A DNA stretch of 64,000 nucleotides from Jiangella alkaliphila (GTDB lineage Bacteria > Actinomycetota > Actinomycetes > Jiangellales > Jiangellaceae): positions 6,852,001 to 6,916,000 of the forward strand of contig NZ_LT629791.1 in assembly GCF_900105925.1 (NCBI RefSeq). Reading direction: 5' to 3'. A program made the translations under genes and the position numbers. Of this stretch, positions 25,162-33,128 are shown in pieces. Every line of letters begins with the position of its first letter. Positions within the stretch are counted from its first letter, which is position 1. The notes beneath the pieces were generated by a model. It did not search any database. It was not told where the DNA came from and saw only the letters and a list, made by a program, of their open reading frames with translations.

Positions 25162-26508
25162 TCATTCGGCGGCGGCCACCTGAGGGTCGTCCTGCGACGA
25201 CAGCGACGTCGAGACCAGGGCGGCCGGGCGTTCCACGGCCTCGGGCTCGGGACGCAGCCGCGGCGGCGCGGCCGACCATGCCTTCAGGTGCTGGATGACC
25301 TCGCCGTAGAAGGTGTCGACCGCGTGCAGCAGCGAGTCGATGAACGTGCCGCGGCCACGGCCGCGCTTGCCGCCCATGGGCAGGCCCTGGGCGACGCGGA
25401 ACGCGCGTAGCTCCTTGGCCGGATCGGCGACCAGCACGCCCGGGTCGTCGCGGACGACGGTGAGCAGCTCAGCCGCGCCGGCGCCCCGTCCGTGCATGAC
25501 GTACGCCTCGATGCGGAGGTCCGCGGGCGCATCCTTGAGCTGCCGGACCAGCCAGTTGACCCGCGTCGTCTGCCGCCCTTCTTTGGGCGCGTCGACGTCG
25601 ACGTGGCAGGTGATGCGCCCGGCCCGCAGGTCCGCCGTCACCACCAGCTCGCCGACGGTGTCGGGGATGCGGATGGCCCCGGTGAGCGTGCCGTGCTCGG
25701 CCAGGTTGTCGATCAGCCACTGGGCGCGCAGCGACGGGTCAGCCAGCTCCTTGCGCGACAGCACCGGCGTCACCTCGGTGCCGAGCTGACGGCCGAGGCG
25801 GAGGCTGGCGAAGCGCAGCAGCGCGTCGAAGCGGTTGGCGACCTCGCTGACGCCCTTGTCGGCAGGCCGGAGCGTCCCCGCCGCGACCGCGTTGCGGATG
25901 CCGACCCAGGTCTCGCCCATGTCGTCGAACTCGAGCGCGCCGGAACGCGGGTGCTCGAGATAGCGGATGAGCTCACCGAGGACCCACGCCTGGTCGGGAT
26001 CGGCGATGCCGCGGAACTCCTTCTGCATCACCGCCTCGGTCAGCACGTTCGTCCACGACAGGTGGTGCAGCGCGACCTTGCGCAGCTTGCGCTTGTCGAC
26101 CTTCGTCGGATGCTGCCCCGGGACGGCCGGGATCTCGTTCGAGATGGTCAGGACCGCGTCGAAGCCCTGCTCGCGGGCGATGTCGAGGTAGTTCTCCAGC
26201 TGCTCGGGCGCCAGCTCGTTGCTGCCCGTCTTGACCTCGACCAGGGCGGTCCACGACTTCTGCCCGCGAGTGACCCGGACCAGACCGTCCGGGAACAGCT
26301 TCTTCTCGCCCAGGACGAACGGCACCTCGATGTACGTCTCGACGTTGCCCGCCGGCGCCCCGAACGGCTTGGTCAGCGACCGCCCGAACTCGCGGACCGC
26401 CGTCATCACGGCCAGCAGCGCCGAGGTGGCCCGGCGCTCCTGCTCCTCGGCTCCGCTGATGCCCGACGTCGGGATCAGCCGCGCCTCGTGCCAGGTCTCT
26501 TCCGTCAT
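25162..26508 (-). CDS. PD-(D/E)XK-nuclease-like conserved protein
   Basis: 448 residues from ATG 26508. The N-terminal third has E61, FPDG with D74 and ALVEVKTG with E91 and K93, the D...ExK arrangement of restriction-endonuclease-like folds, followed by ELAPEQLENYLDIAREQGFD. A large C-terminal part (DAPKEGRQTTRVNWLVRQLK) has no domain I recognise. Conserved actinobacterial proteins with this opening (ARLIPTSGISGAEEQERRAT) exist but their function is not known to me. Stands alone, so a nuclease activity is an inference from motif only. Confidence 0.7.
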   Translation of the reverse strand: MTEETWHEARLIPTSGISGAEEQERRATSALLAVMTAVREFGRSLTKPFGAPAGNVETYIEVPFVLGEKKLFPDGLVRVTRGQKSWTALVEVKTGSNELAPEQLENYLDIAREQGFDAVLTISNEIPAVPGQHPTKVDKRKLRKVALHHLSWTNVLTEAVMQKEFRGIADPDQAWVLGELIRYLEHPRSGALEFDDMGETWVGIRNAVAAGTLRPADKGVSEVANRFDALLRFASLRLGRQLGTEVTPVLSRKELADPSLRAQWLIDNLAEHGTLTGAIRIPDTVGELVVTADLRAGRITCHVDVDAPKEGRQTTRVNWLVRQLKDAPADLRIEAYVMHGRGAGAAELLTVVRDDPGVLVADPAKELRAFRVAQGLPMGGKRGRGRGTFIDSLLHAVDTFYGEVIQHLKAWSAAPPRLRPEPEAVERPAALVSTSLSSQDDPQVAAAE

Positions 26509-26555
26509 GTCGCCCGCCCCTTGGTCGATCTCCCCCTGCTGCGCCGGAGGCTAGC

Positions 26556-26580
26556 CCCGGGGTCGGACAGTTCAGCCGCG
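26556..26580. repeat. 25-bp direct repeat, copy 1
   Basis: Identical 25 bases recur at 28548-28572. This copy spans the stop codon of the SDR gene (26572-26574). The two copies bracket three minus-strand genes over 2.0 kb. Confidence 0.85.
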
Positions 26581-27399
26581 CTGCGTCAGGAACTCGCGGA
26601 CGCCGCGGAGGGTTGTGTGGAGCCGCGCCTGGGTCGTGCGGCAGTCCAGGCGCACGTCGAGCGGGCCGGGCGGGCCGTCGGCGGCTCTGGTGCCGGTCCG
26701 CAGCGCGGCCGGGTCGAGTCCGTCCCGCTCGGCGATGAGCAGCCCGAGCTCGTAGCGGCTCACGGCGTCCGGCCCGGCGACGTGGTGGACGCCGGCCCGG
26801 TCCGAGGCCGCGAGCTCCAGCAGCGCGGCCGCGAGGTCGGCGACGTGGACCGGGCAGCGGATGTCGTCGGTGAACAGGACGCCCTCTCGACGCCCGGCGG
26901 CGAGGTCGTGGACGCGCGTCTCCTGGGGCGAACCGCCGTCGCCGATGATGAGGGACGTCCGGGCGATGACGGCCCGCGGCGCGATCGCCTTGACCGCCGT
27001 CTCGGCGGCCGCCTTCGCCGCGCCGTACGCGTTGACCGGGTCCGGTTCGCACGTCTCGTCGTAGTGGACGGCGGCGCCGGAGAAGACCGCGTCGCTGGAG
27101 ACGTGGACGAGGCGGGCGCCGGTCGCCGCGGCGGCGAGCGCCACGTGGGCGGCGCCGTCGGCGGTGATCGCCCAGTCGGACTGGCGGTACGCGGCGTTGA
27201 CCACGACGTCCGGCCAGACGTCGTCGGCCAGCGCGGCGACCTCGTCCCGCCGGCGCACGTCCAGCGGCCGCCACTGGACCCCGTCGGCGTCGCCCGGGCG
27301 GGTCAGATGGGTCGCGGCGACGTCGTGGCCGGCGGCCCGGGCCTGACGCACGAGCTCACCGCCCAAGAAACCGCTGCCGCCGACGATGAGCACCTTCAC
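26572..27399 (-). CDS. dTDP-4-dehydrorhamnose reductase-like NAD(P)-binding (extended SDR) protein
   Basis: 275 residues from GTG 27399. The Rossmann motif GGSGFLG is at residues 7-13, the SDR catalytic pair Y125-x-x-x-K129 in YGAAK, and upstream serines S101/S102 in VHVSSDAVF. LVHVSSDAVFSG and a C-terminal GVHHVAGPDAVSRYELGLL are typical of RmlD/sugar-nucleotide reductases. No other sugar-nucleotide genes are adjacent, so the substrate is open. Confidence 0.85.
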   Translation of the reverse strand: MKVLIVGGSGFLGGELVRQARAAGHDVAATHLTRPGDADGVQWRPLDVRRRDEVAALADDVWPDVVVNAAYRQSDWAITADGAAHVALAAAATGARLVHVSSDAVFSGAAVHYDETCEPDPVNAYGAAKAAAETAVKAIAPRAVIARTSLIIGDGGSPQETRVHDLAAGRREGVLFTDDIRCPVHVADLAAALLELAASDRAGVHHVAGPDAVSRYELGLLIAERDGLDPAALRTGTRAADGPPGPLDVRLDCRTTQARLHTTLRGVREFLTQRG

Positions 27400-27425
27400 G
27401 ACGGGCCACGATAGCTGGCGATCTC

Positions 27426-28079
27426 CTACTCGACCTTGACCCACTCGCCACAGCGGGCGGTCTCGAAGTCCTGGCCGTCCTCGACGGTGACCTGCGGGTT
27501 GCCGCCGCTCGGCAGATCGTTCGCGATGATGTCGTCGCCGTTGCTCCCGGTCCTGAGGATGGCCCAGTAGCACGAGCCGGAGACCTCGGTGGCGCGGTAG
27601 GTGCCGGGCGCCATGTCGAGGCCGACCGTCCAGACACCGTCGGCGACGGTGTTCGCCTCGATGCCGGCCTCGGTCGCCTCGATGGCCGCCTGCCGCTCGT
27701 CGAGCTCGGACTCACGCAGATCGAGCGTGGCCGATCGCTCCTCCAGATCGGTGTTGGCCTGCTCGGCCGCGTCGAGCCGACGCTTCAGGTCGTCCCGCTG
27801 GACCTGGGTCTCCTGGAGGTCGGCCTCGAGCTGGTCGGCGCGCGCATCAGCGCTCTGGCCGTCGGCGGCGAGCTCGGCCGCCGACGCCTGCAGTTCGGCC
27901 TCCCGTTCGCCGGCACGGTCGTCGCGAAGTCCCCAACCGGCGGCGAAGGCGGCGAGCAGGAGAACAACGCCGATCGCGACCGGAATCCACGGCACACGCC
28001 TCCGCCGCTGCGAATCGGACGCTCCCTCGGGCGGCGGCGGAGGCGGCGGGACGTCGGCACTCGTGTCCACGGCGGCCAC
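27426..28079 (-). CDS. Membrane-anchored coiled-coil protein, paralogue A
   Basis: 217 residues. Pro-rich N-terminus, one membrane helix at about 30-47 (PWIPVAIGVVLLLAAFAAGW), then a coiled coil (about 55-130, including VQRDDLKRRLDAAEQAN) and an external C-terminal domain with two cysteines (GSCYWAI and ARCGEWVKVE) and PGTYRATEV. The topology N-in/C-out is inferred. Starts one base after the end of the DUF4190 gene, so co-transcribed. Shares architecture and the QRDDL heptads with the genes at 32454 and 36109. Confidence 0.75.
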   Translation of the reverse strand: MAAVDTSADVPPPPPPPEGASDSQRRRRVPWIPVAIGVVLLLAAFAAGWGLRDDRAGEREAELQASAAELAADGQSADARADQLEADLQETQVQRDDLKRRLDAAEQANTDLEERSATLDLRESELDERQAAIEATEAGIEANTVADGVWTVGLDMAPGTYRATEVSGSCYWAILRTGSNGDDIIANDLPSGGNPQVTVEDGQDFETARCGEWVKVE

Positions 28080-28493
28080 CTATTCGCAAGCGTCCAGCTC
28101 GGCGCTGGTGTCGGCCTCGGCGATGCAGTCCAGGCCCTCGTCGAGATCCTCGAACGCACCGAACACGATCGCGATCCCCCAGATGCCGAGCGCGAGCGCG
28201 CCCGCGCTGAGCAGCACGGCGATCCTCGTGGTCCACTTGTTGGTGGCCTGACGGCGACGGACCCGGGCCAGGGCGGCCAGGCCCAGGGCGAGACCGGTGA
28301 GGCCCAGGATCACGGCGATGAAGCCGGTCAACGGCACGAGCCCGAACACCAGCCCGGCCATCGCGACGATGATCGCCGCCAGGCCGAGTCCGTTCCGTGG
28401 CATCGGCGGCTGCTGGTAGTACCCCGGTGGCGGGCCCTGAACGGGCGGACCACTCGGATTCGGCGGTGGCGCTGCAGGCGTGACGTCAGACAT
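28080..28493 (-). CDS. DUF4190-like small membrane protein
   Basis: 137 residues from ATG 28493. A Pro/Gly-rich cytoplasmic head (PPVQGPPPGYYQQPPMPRNG) is followed by three hydrophobic helices, the first pair around GLAAIIVAMAGLVFGLVPLT and IAVILGLTGLALGLAALARV as in DUF4190, the third near residue 100. It ends with an acidic tail including a cysteine. Directly abuts the coiled-coil membrane protein gene. Confidence 0.77.
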   Translation of the reverse strand: MSDVTPAAPPPNPSGPPVQGPPPGYYQQPPMPRNGLGLAAIIVAMAGLVFGLVPLTGFIAVILGLTGLALGLAALARVRRRQATNKWTTRIAVLLSAGALALGIWGIAIVFGAFEDLDEGLDCIAEADTSAELDACE

Positions 28494-28547
28494 GGTGAAC
28501 CCCCCAAGATTCGGCGAGATCGTTTCTCGCGTGCCGGGCAAACTACG

Positions 28548-28572
28548 CCCGGGGTCGGACAGTTCAGCCGCG
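28548..28572. repeat. 25-bp direct repeat, copy 2
   Basis: Identical to 26556-26580. It lies in the intergenic region between the DUF4190 gene start and the SUKH gene start (28612). Confidence 0.85.
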
Positions 28573-28611
28573 TGTCGCCGGGGCGTCACGGGCGAGCCGT
28601 AGCCTCGGCGG

Positions 28612-29928
28612 GTGGCCACAGCGCGTGAGCTGAGCATCTGGATGCCCGTCCTCGAGGCGCTCCTGCGCGACGCGCCGGCGGGGGTGGAGCTGGTGGAGTT
28701 CACCGGCACCGTCGGGACCGGGTCGGTCGGCGGGAGCCAGCGGCTGGACGGCGAGCGGCCGCGGCACCGGCCGGAGGGCACCGAGCTGTTCGACGCGCTG
28801 CACGGAGCGGCGAGCGCGATCGGCGGCGAGCAGGTGGGCGTCGTCCTGCGGGCGAGCCGGAGCGGGCGGCGCGAGGCCGACGTCGTCGAGCTGCCGGAGG
28901 GTGCGTCGTACGGCATGGGCGACATGATCGGCGACCTCGTGCTGGTCGACGGCGCACTGCCGGGGCTGTACCGGCGCCAGACGGAGCCCGGCGCGAATCC
29001 TCGTCCGACGGCGGCCTCCGCCGATCCCGCGGCGCTGACGCGGCTGGTCCACCAGAAGCTCCCGGACGCCGCCGGCGCACCGGCCGCCCAGCTCGCCGCC
29101 GTCGAGGAGCGGCTCGGTGTGCCGCTCACCGACGAGGTCAGGGCGCTCTACCTGGCAGCGGCGGCGGGCGAGCTGATCGTCGGCGGCGAGGACGGGTTCT
29201 ACGGCATGGCGCTGATCCCGCTCGACGACGACGAGACGCGCGGCTGGTACCTGCCCGGCGCGCGGATGTCGCAGTGGCGGTTCGGCGCGAAGGAGACGCT
29301 GGGGCCGGACCCGCGGCGCAAGGTCCGGCCGCTCGGCGCCACGCCGCTCTGGTTCCCCGTCGGGCACGACTGGGGCGGCAACACCTACGCCGTCGACCTG
29401 GTGCCGGACGTGGACGGGCACCGCGGCCAGGTCGTCTTCCTCGACCACGAGCAGAACGCCGGCGCCACCCTCGTCGGCGAGTCGCTCACCGAGCTGCTCG
29501 TGCACGGACGCGAGGGCGAACCGACCGGGCCGGTCGGCGGCGCCGGGACCGCGCACGTCAACGACCGCAACGGCACCACGGTCGCGGCGGCCGCGGGCAA
29601 CGCCGAGCTGGAGGTCGTCAGCCTCGGCCTGCTCGACGCCCCAGCCGACCTGACGCCGCTGCTCGACCGGCCGCGCGTCCGCACCCTCGACGCGCTGCCG
29701 GGGACGCTCGCCGACCCGCGCCAGGCCGCGCGGTTCCCAGGGCTGGAGTACCTGTCGATGGGCGCGGACGACTGGCGGATCCTGCTCGACGCGGGCGAGG
29801 TGCCGCGTCAGCTGCTCGCGGCCCGGGTCGCCGGCGGGGACGACGACCTGGCCGTGGTCGTCGCGACGGCGAACGAGCTGCTCGGGCTGTGGGACCGGCC
29901 GCTCATCCAGGTGACGCGGCTGCGCTGA
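28612..29928 (+). CDS. SMI1/KNR4 (SUKH) family protein
   Basis: 438 residues from GTG 28612. The central SUKH domain (about 150-290) shows LAAVEERLGVPLTDEVRALY LAAA, a GFYGMALIPLDDDETRG segment and LWFPVGHDWGGNTYAVDLVP, matching SMI1/KNR4 proteins. SUKH proteins can be immunity proteins against polymorphic toxins, but no toxin gene is next to it here and actinomycete genomes carry many such orphans. The 3' end overlaps the convergent membrane-protein gene by 26 bp. Confidence 0.83.
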   Translation: MATARELSIWMPVLEALLRDAPAGVELVEFTGTVGTGSVGGSQRLDGERPRHRPEGTELFDALHGAASAIGGEQVGVVLRASRSGRREADVVELPEGASYGMGDMIGDLVLVDGALPGLYRRQTEPGANPRPTAASADPAALTRLVHQKLPDAAGAPAAQLAAVEERLGVPLTDEVRALYLAAAAGELIVGGEDGFYGMALIPLDDDETRGWYLPGARMSQWRFGAKETLGPDPRRKVRPLGATPLWFPVGHDWGGNTYAVDLVPDVDGHRGQVVFLDHEQNAGATLVGESLTELLVHGREGEPTGPVGGAGTAHVNDRNGTTVAAAAGNAELEVVSLGLLDAPADLTPLLDRPRVRTLDALPGTLADPRQAARFPGLEYLSMGADDWRILLDAGEVPRQLLAARVAGGDDDLAVVVATANELLGLWDRPLIQVTRLR

Positions 29929-30259
29929 CCCGGTCGATCCGCCGACCGAGGCGGACGGCGGCGACGGCGGACGCGCCGGCGCCGCCCAGCGCACCGAAGG
30001 CGACCAGGTTGTACGCCCACGGAACGCCTCCGACCACCGTGCCGTCCTCGAACACGCACGCGTTCTCCATCGGCACGTAGGAGTGCCGCATCTCCACGAA
30101 CGGCGCGCCGTCGTACTCGATCCCGTGGCTGCACCGCTCGTCGAACTCGCTGATCGAGCCCCAGAGGAAGAGCCCGTACATCCACACGAAGACGACCAGG
30201 AGGATCGGCACCGCGGCACAGAGGTAGGCGTGCAGCGAGTCCAGACGCCGCAGTCTCAC
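29903..30259 (-). CDS. Small two-helix membrane protein
   Basis: 118 residues from GTG 30259, overlapping the upstream stop in GTGA. Hydrophobic helices near 16-38 (LLVVFVWMYGLFLWGSISEF) and 82-105 flank an external loop with two cysteines (ERCSHGIEYDG and MENACVFEDG). No recognised family. Second gene of a pair with the 181-aa protein. Confidence 0.68.
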   Translation of the reverse strand: MRLRRLDSLHAYLCAAVPILLVVFVWMYGLFLWGSISEFDERCSHGIEYDGAPFVEMRHSYVPMENACVFEDGTVVGGVPWAYNLVAFGALGGAGASAVAAVRLGRRIDRVSAAASPG

Positions 30260-30801
30260 GTCAGCAGCAGCCACAGCAGCACCCCCAGGGCGGCCCAGAA
30301 GAGCGCCACTATACCGAGTGCCAACGCAAGGCCGCCCATCGTCGTGAAGCGGCGGTCGGCGGCGCGGGAGCGGGCCGGGCCGGTCATCAGGACGTGCGCA
30401 TCGTCCGGACCGGCGGCCAGGCGCGACGCGGCCGACGGCGCGCCGGCGTCGGGCCCGCTGCCCATGGCCAGCTCGCCACGCAGCTGAGCGAGCCGCCGCA
30501 TCAGGTCGTCGACCGCGCCGACGGCGTCGTCCGCGGCCGCGGCGTCGCCGTCCGCGAGCGCACGCAGGGCGGCCTCCAGCGCGGCGACGCCGTCGCGCAC
30601 GCTCGCCGGCGAGTCGGACGACGTCAGGTCGGCCAGCCACTCCACCTCGCCGCGGCCGAACGCCGTGACCCAGCGCAGCGTCCCGTCCGACGACGGCAGG
30701 AGGAGGTCGATGATCGGCTCGCCGGGCTCACCGGCGGACGCGACCAAGTAGCCGTCGCCGAACGACGACCACGCGAACGGGCCGGAACGTGGTGCGGGCA
30801 C
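30256..30801 (-). CDS. Hypothetical protein with C-terminal membrane helix
   Basis: 181 residues from GTG 30801, supported by GGGAGGG just upstream; more upstream starts to 30909 are in frame. The soluble part has FGDGYLVASAGEPGEPIIDL and an Ala-rich helix (VAALEAALRALADGDAAAAD); the C-terminus is a membrane helix (MGGLALALGIVALFWAALGV). Coupled to the next gene by GTGA. Function unknown. Confidence 0.65.
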   Translation of the reverse strand: MPAPRSGPFAWSSFGDGYLVASAGEPGEPIIDLLLPSSDGTLRWVTAFGRGEVEWLADLTSSDSPASVRDGVAALEAALRALADGDAAAADDAVGAVDDLMRRLAQLRGELAMGSGPDAGAPSAASRLAAGPDDAHVLMTGPARSRAADRRFTTMGGLALALGIVALFWAALGVLLWLLLT

Positions 30802-30970
30802 GATCCCTCCCGGGGCGCCGGCGGCAACCTGCCGGGAGGTCCCGTCCCCCGACGGTCCCGCTGTGCCGGAGTCTGGATGACGAGGCAACCGGGAACTACT
30901 CGGGCGCACCGTATCGCGAAACGGGGCTGTTGACGCCCCTTGTCAGTGATCGGCTGCGACACTCTCATCC

Positions 30971-31504
30971 ATGAGCGAACAGCCGCCGGCACACATCGCC
31001 CGGCTGATCCCCCGGCTCGAGCTGACGGGGACCGAGCGCATCCTCGAACTGGGCGCGGCGCCGGGCGTCGCGGTCGCGGAGATCGGCCCGATCCTCAGCG
31101 GCGACGGGCACGTCACGGCGCTGGACCGGTCCGCCGTCGGCGCCCGGCGGATCCGCGAGCGCAACCAGGCCCTCGTCGACGCCGGCCGGGTCAGCGTCGT
31201 CGAGCAGGACCTGACGACGCTCGCGCCGGAGCCGCCCAGCCGGTTCGACCTGATCTTCGCGTCGAACGTCAACGTGTTCTGGACGCACCCGCGCAAGGCC
31301 AACGTCGACGCGCTCGCGGCGCTGCTGGCGCCGGGCGGCCGGCTGCGGCTGTTCTACGGCTACGGGCCGGGCGACGGCGCGGGCAGCGGCCGCGACACCG
31401 GGTCGCTGGTCGCCGCCACCCTGCGCGCCGCGGCCGGGCTGGCCGACGTCACGATCGACGGGGCCGGCCCGACCCTGCAGGTCAGCGCGCGGAAGCGGGA
31501 CTAG
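30971..31504 (+). CDS. SAM-dependent methyltransferase, class I
   Basis: 177 residues from ATG 30971. Motif I is ILELGAAPGVAVAEIG (residues 24-39), the acidic motif II TALDRSAVGARRI and a motif III-like RFDLIFASNVNVFW then LLAPGGRLRLFYGYGPG are present. Substrate unknown. Single gene, convergent to the phosphodiesterase-like gene with a 15-bp gap. Confidence 0.85.
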   Translation: MSEQPPAHIARLIPRLELTGTERILELGAAPGVAVAEIGPILSGDGHVTALDRSAVGARRIRERNQALVDAGRVSVVEQDLTTLAPEPPSRFDLIFASNVNVFWTHPRKANVDALAALLAPGGRLRLFYGYGPGDGAGSGRDTGSLVAATLRAAAGLADVTIDGAGPTLQVSARKRD

Positions 31505-31519
31505 TGCCCGCAGTCGGGC

Positions 31520-32365
31520 CTAGCGCGCGGACAGGAACGCGTCCAGCCCGGCGAGGTCGTCGGTGTTGAGGTGGTCGACGCCGGCGGCGAGCAGCTCGGA
31601 CCAGATCGCGTCACGCGCCGGGCCGGGGGTGTCCGGCGTCGCCCAGAAGCGGACGCGATAGCCGGCGGCGTGCGCCGTCGTGACGATCTGCTGAAGCTTC
31701 GCCCGTTCCGCCTCCGGGATCGGGCCGACGCCGCGCCAGGTGAAGTGGTTGCCCCAGTTGTCGCTGAGCAGCGGCATGAAGCTGGCCGGCAGGCCGCTCG
31801 TCAGGTCGCCGAGCCGGCCGTCGTAGCCGGCGAACCGCAGCCGCTGGGCCTGCATGGTCGCGCGCGGCCGGTCGCCGCTGATGACGGCGGTGACGGCGCC
31901 GGTCTGGACCCGGTCGCCCATGAACCGCGTCATCATGTCCTGGTACCGGCGCAGCACGGAGTCGATCTCCGCGTAGGTCGCCTCGCCGGTGTTCTTGATG
32001 TCGATGAGCAGTTGCAGCGAGCCGTCCCACTCCGGGTACACCGAGCCGCCGTTGGCGTGGACGATGTCGCGCAGCGGGTCCAGGTACAGCGACTCCAGGG
32101 TCCGGCCGGGCTGTACCTCCCAGGCGTCGTGCGCGACCAGCAGCTCGCCGTCGACGAGCCAGACGTCGGCCTCGACGCTGGTGAACCCGTGGTCGAGCGC
32201 GTCCAGGAGCGGGCGCTCGTGCTCGTAGTCGTTGTGGGCGTGGGCGGGGTCGTGGGGGCCGGTGACGGCGTGTGCGGCGGCGCTGACGGCGACGCCGAGG
32301 GCGGCCGCCAGCGGGACCGCCACGACGGCGCGGACGATTCGACGGAAACGGGACCGATCGCTCAT
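31520..32365 (-). CDS. Secreted glycerophosphodiester phosphodiesterase/PI-PLC-like protein
   Basis: 281 residues from ATG 32365. A signal peptide (VRAVVAVPLAAALGVAVSAA, cleavage near residue 35) precedes a TIM-barrel opening HAHNDYEHERPLLDALDHGF then TSVEADVWLVDGELLVAHD, whose H, E, D and second H are the metal and acid/base residues of GDPD/PI-PLC-like enzymes. LLIDIKNTGE continues the barrel. Acts outside the membrane on phosphodiester-linked head groups; exact substrate unknown. Confidence 0.83.
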   Translation of the reverse strand: MSDRSRFRRIVRAVVAVPLAAALGVAVSAAAHAVTGPHDPAHAHNDYEHERPLLDALDHGFTSVEADVWLVDGELLVAHDAWEVQPGRTLESLYLDPLRDIVHANGGSVYPEWDGSLQLLIDIKNTGEATYAEIDSVLRRYQDMMTRFMGDRVQTGAVTAVISGDRPRATMQAQRLRFAGYDGRLGDLTSGLPASFMPLLSDNWGNHFTWRGVGPIPEAERAKLQQIVTTAHAAGYRVRFWATPDTPGPARDAIWSELLAAGVDHLNTDDLAGLDAFLSAR

Positions 32366-32453
32366 GACCGCTACCGTCGAGGCGATTGACAACGAGTCAA
32401 TGTCTGGTTCGCGACCGCCGGACGACGTCTACGCGAACGGTTGCGTCAGGGCC

Positions 32454-33116
32454 CTACGTCTGGTCGGTGTCGGAGTCGACGGCGAACTCGACGGCGTCCC
32501 AGTCGCCGTAGTCGTCGAAGCCGATGAACTGGGCGTCGACGGAGTCGCCGGCCGCCAACTCCGTGGCGGTCGTGGTCAGCGTCGAGACCTGCTCGCCCTC
32601 GTAGAGGACGGTCGCCGTCCAGGAGGCGAAGTCGACGGTCTCGTCGCCGGTGTTCGTCACCGTCGCCCGGACCTCGAAGTCGCCGGCGAAGTCGCGCAGC
32701 ACCTGCACGTCCGTGAACGTGAAGACACCGTCGGTGAACTCGCCCTCGAACGGCGTGGGCTCGGACTCCAACGGCTCTTCCTCCGCCGGCGGCTCCGTCT
32801 CGCGCTCGTCGAGCTCAGCGCGGGCTTCGTCGAGCCGCTGCTTGAGGTCGTCGCGCTGCTGCTCGACCGCTTCGAGGCGCTCGCGCAGCTGCTCCAACTC
32901 GTCGCTGTCGCCGCCCTCGGTCTCGTCAGGCGCGGAGGTCTCCTGCGCGACCGGGTCGGACTCGTCGTCGTCGATGGCCATGCCGACGGCCACCCCGGCG
33001 CCGCCGCCCGCGATCAGCGCGAGCACGGCCACCAGCGGCCACACCCACCCACGCCGGCGGCGCTCGACCGGCGGCGGGGGTGGCGGCGGCGCCGGCGGCA
33101 GGGGCTGGAAGCTCAT
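32454..33116 (-). CDS. Membrane-anchored coiled-coil protein, paralogue B
   Basis: 220 residues from ATG 33116. Pro-rich N-terminus, membrane helix near 25-47 (WPLVAVLALIAGGGAGVAVG), coiled coil about 75-110 (VEQQRDDLKQRLDEARAELD), acidic linker and a C-terminal beta domain (VRATVTNTGDETVDFASWTA) like FxLYD/DUF4352 extracellular domains. Same architecture as the genes at 27426 and 36109. Lies 12 bp downstream of the AztD-like gene, so it may share its transcript. Confidence 0.76.
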   Translation of the reverse strand: MSFQPLPPAPPPPPPPVERRRRGWVWPLVAVLALIAGGGAGVAVGMAIDDDESDPVAQETSAPDETEGGDSDELEQLRERLEAVEQQRDDLKQRLDEARAELDERETEPPAEEEPLESEPTPFEGEFTDGVFTFTDVQVLRDFAGDFEVRATVTNTGDETVDFASWTATVLYEGEQVSTLTTTATELAAGDSVDAQFIGFDDYGDWDAVEFAVDSDTDQT

Positions 33117-33128
33117 CGACGCAAAATA

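Noticed and set aside
28612..29928. SUKH protein as immunity gene of a polymorphic toxin locus
   Set aside because: No toxin, secretion or other immunity gene adjoins it.
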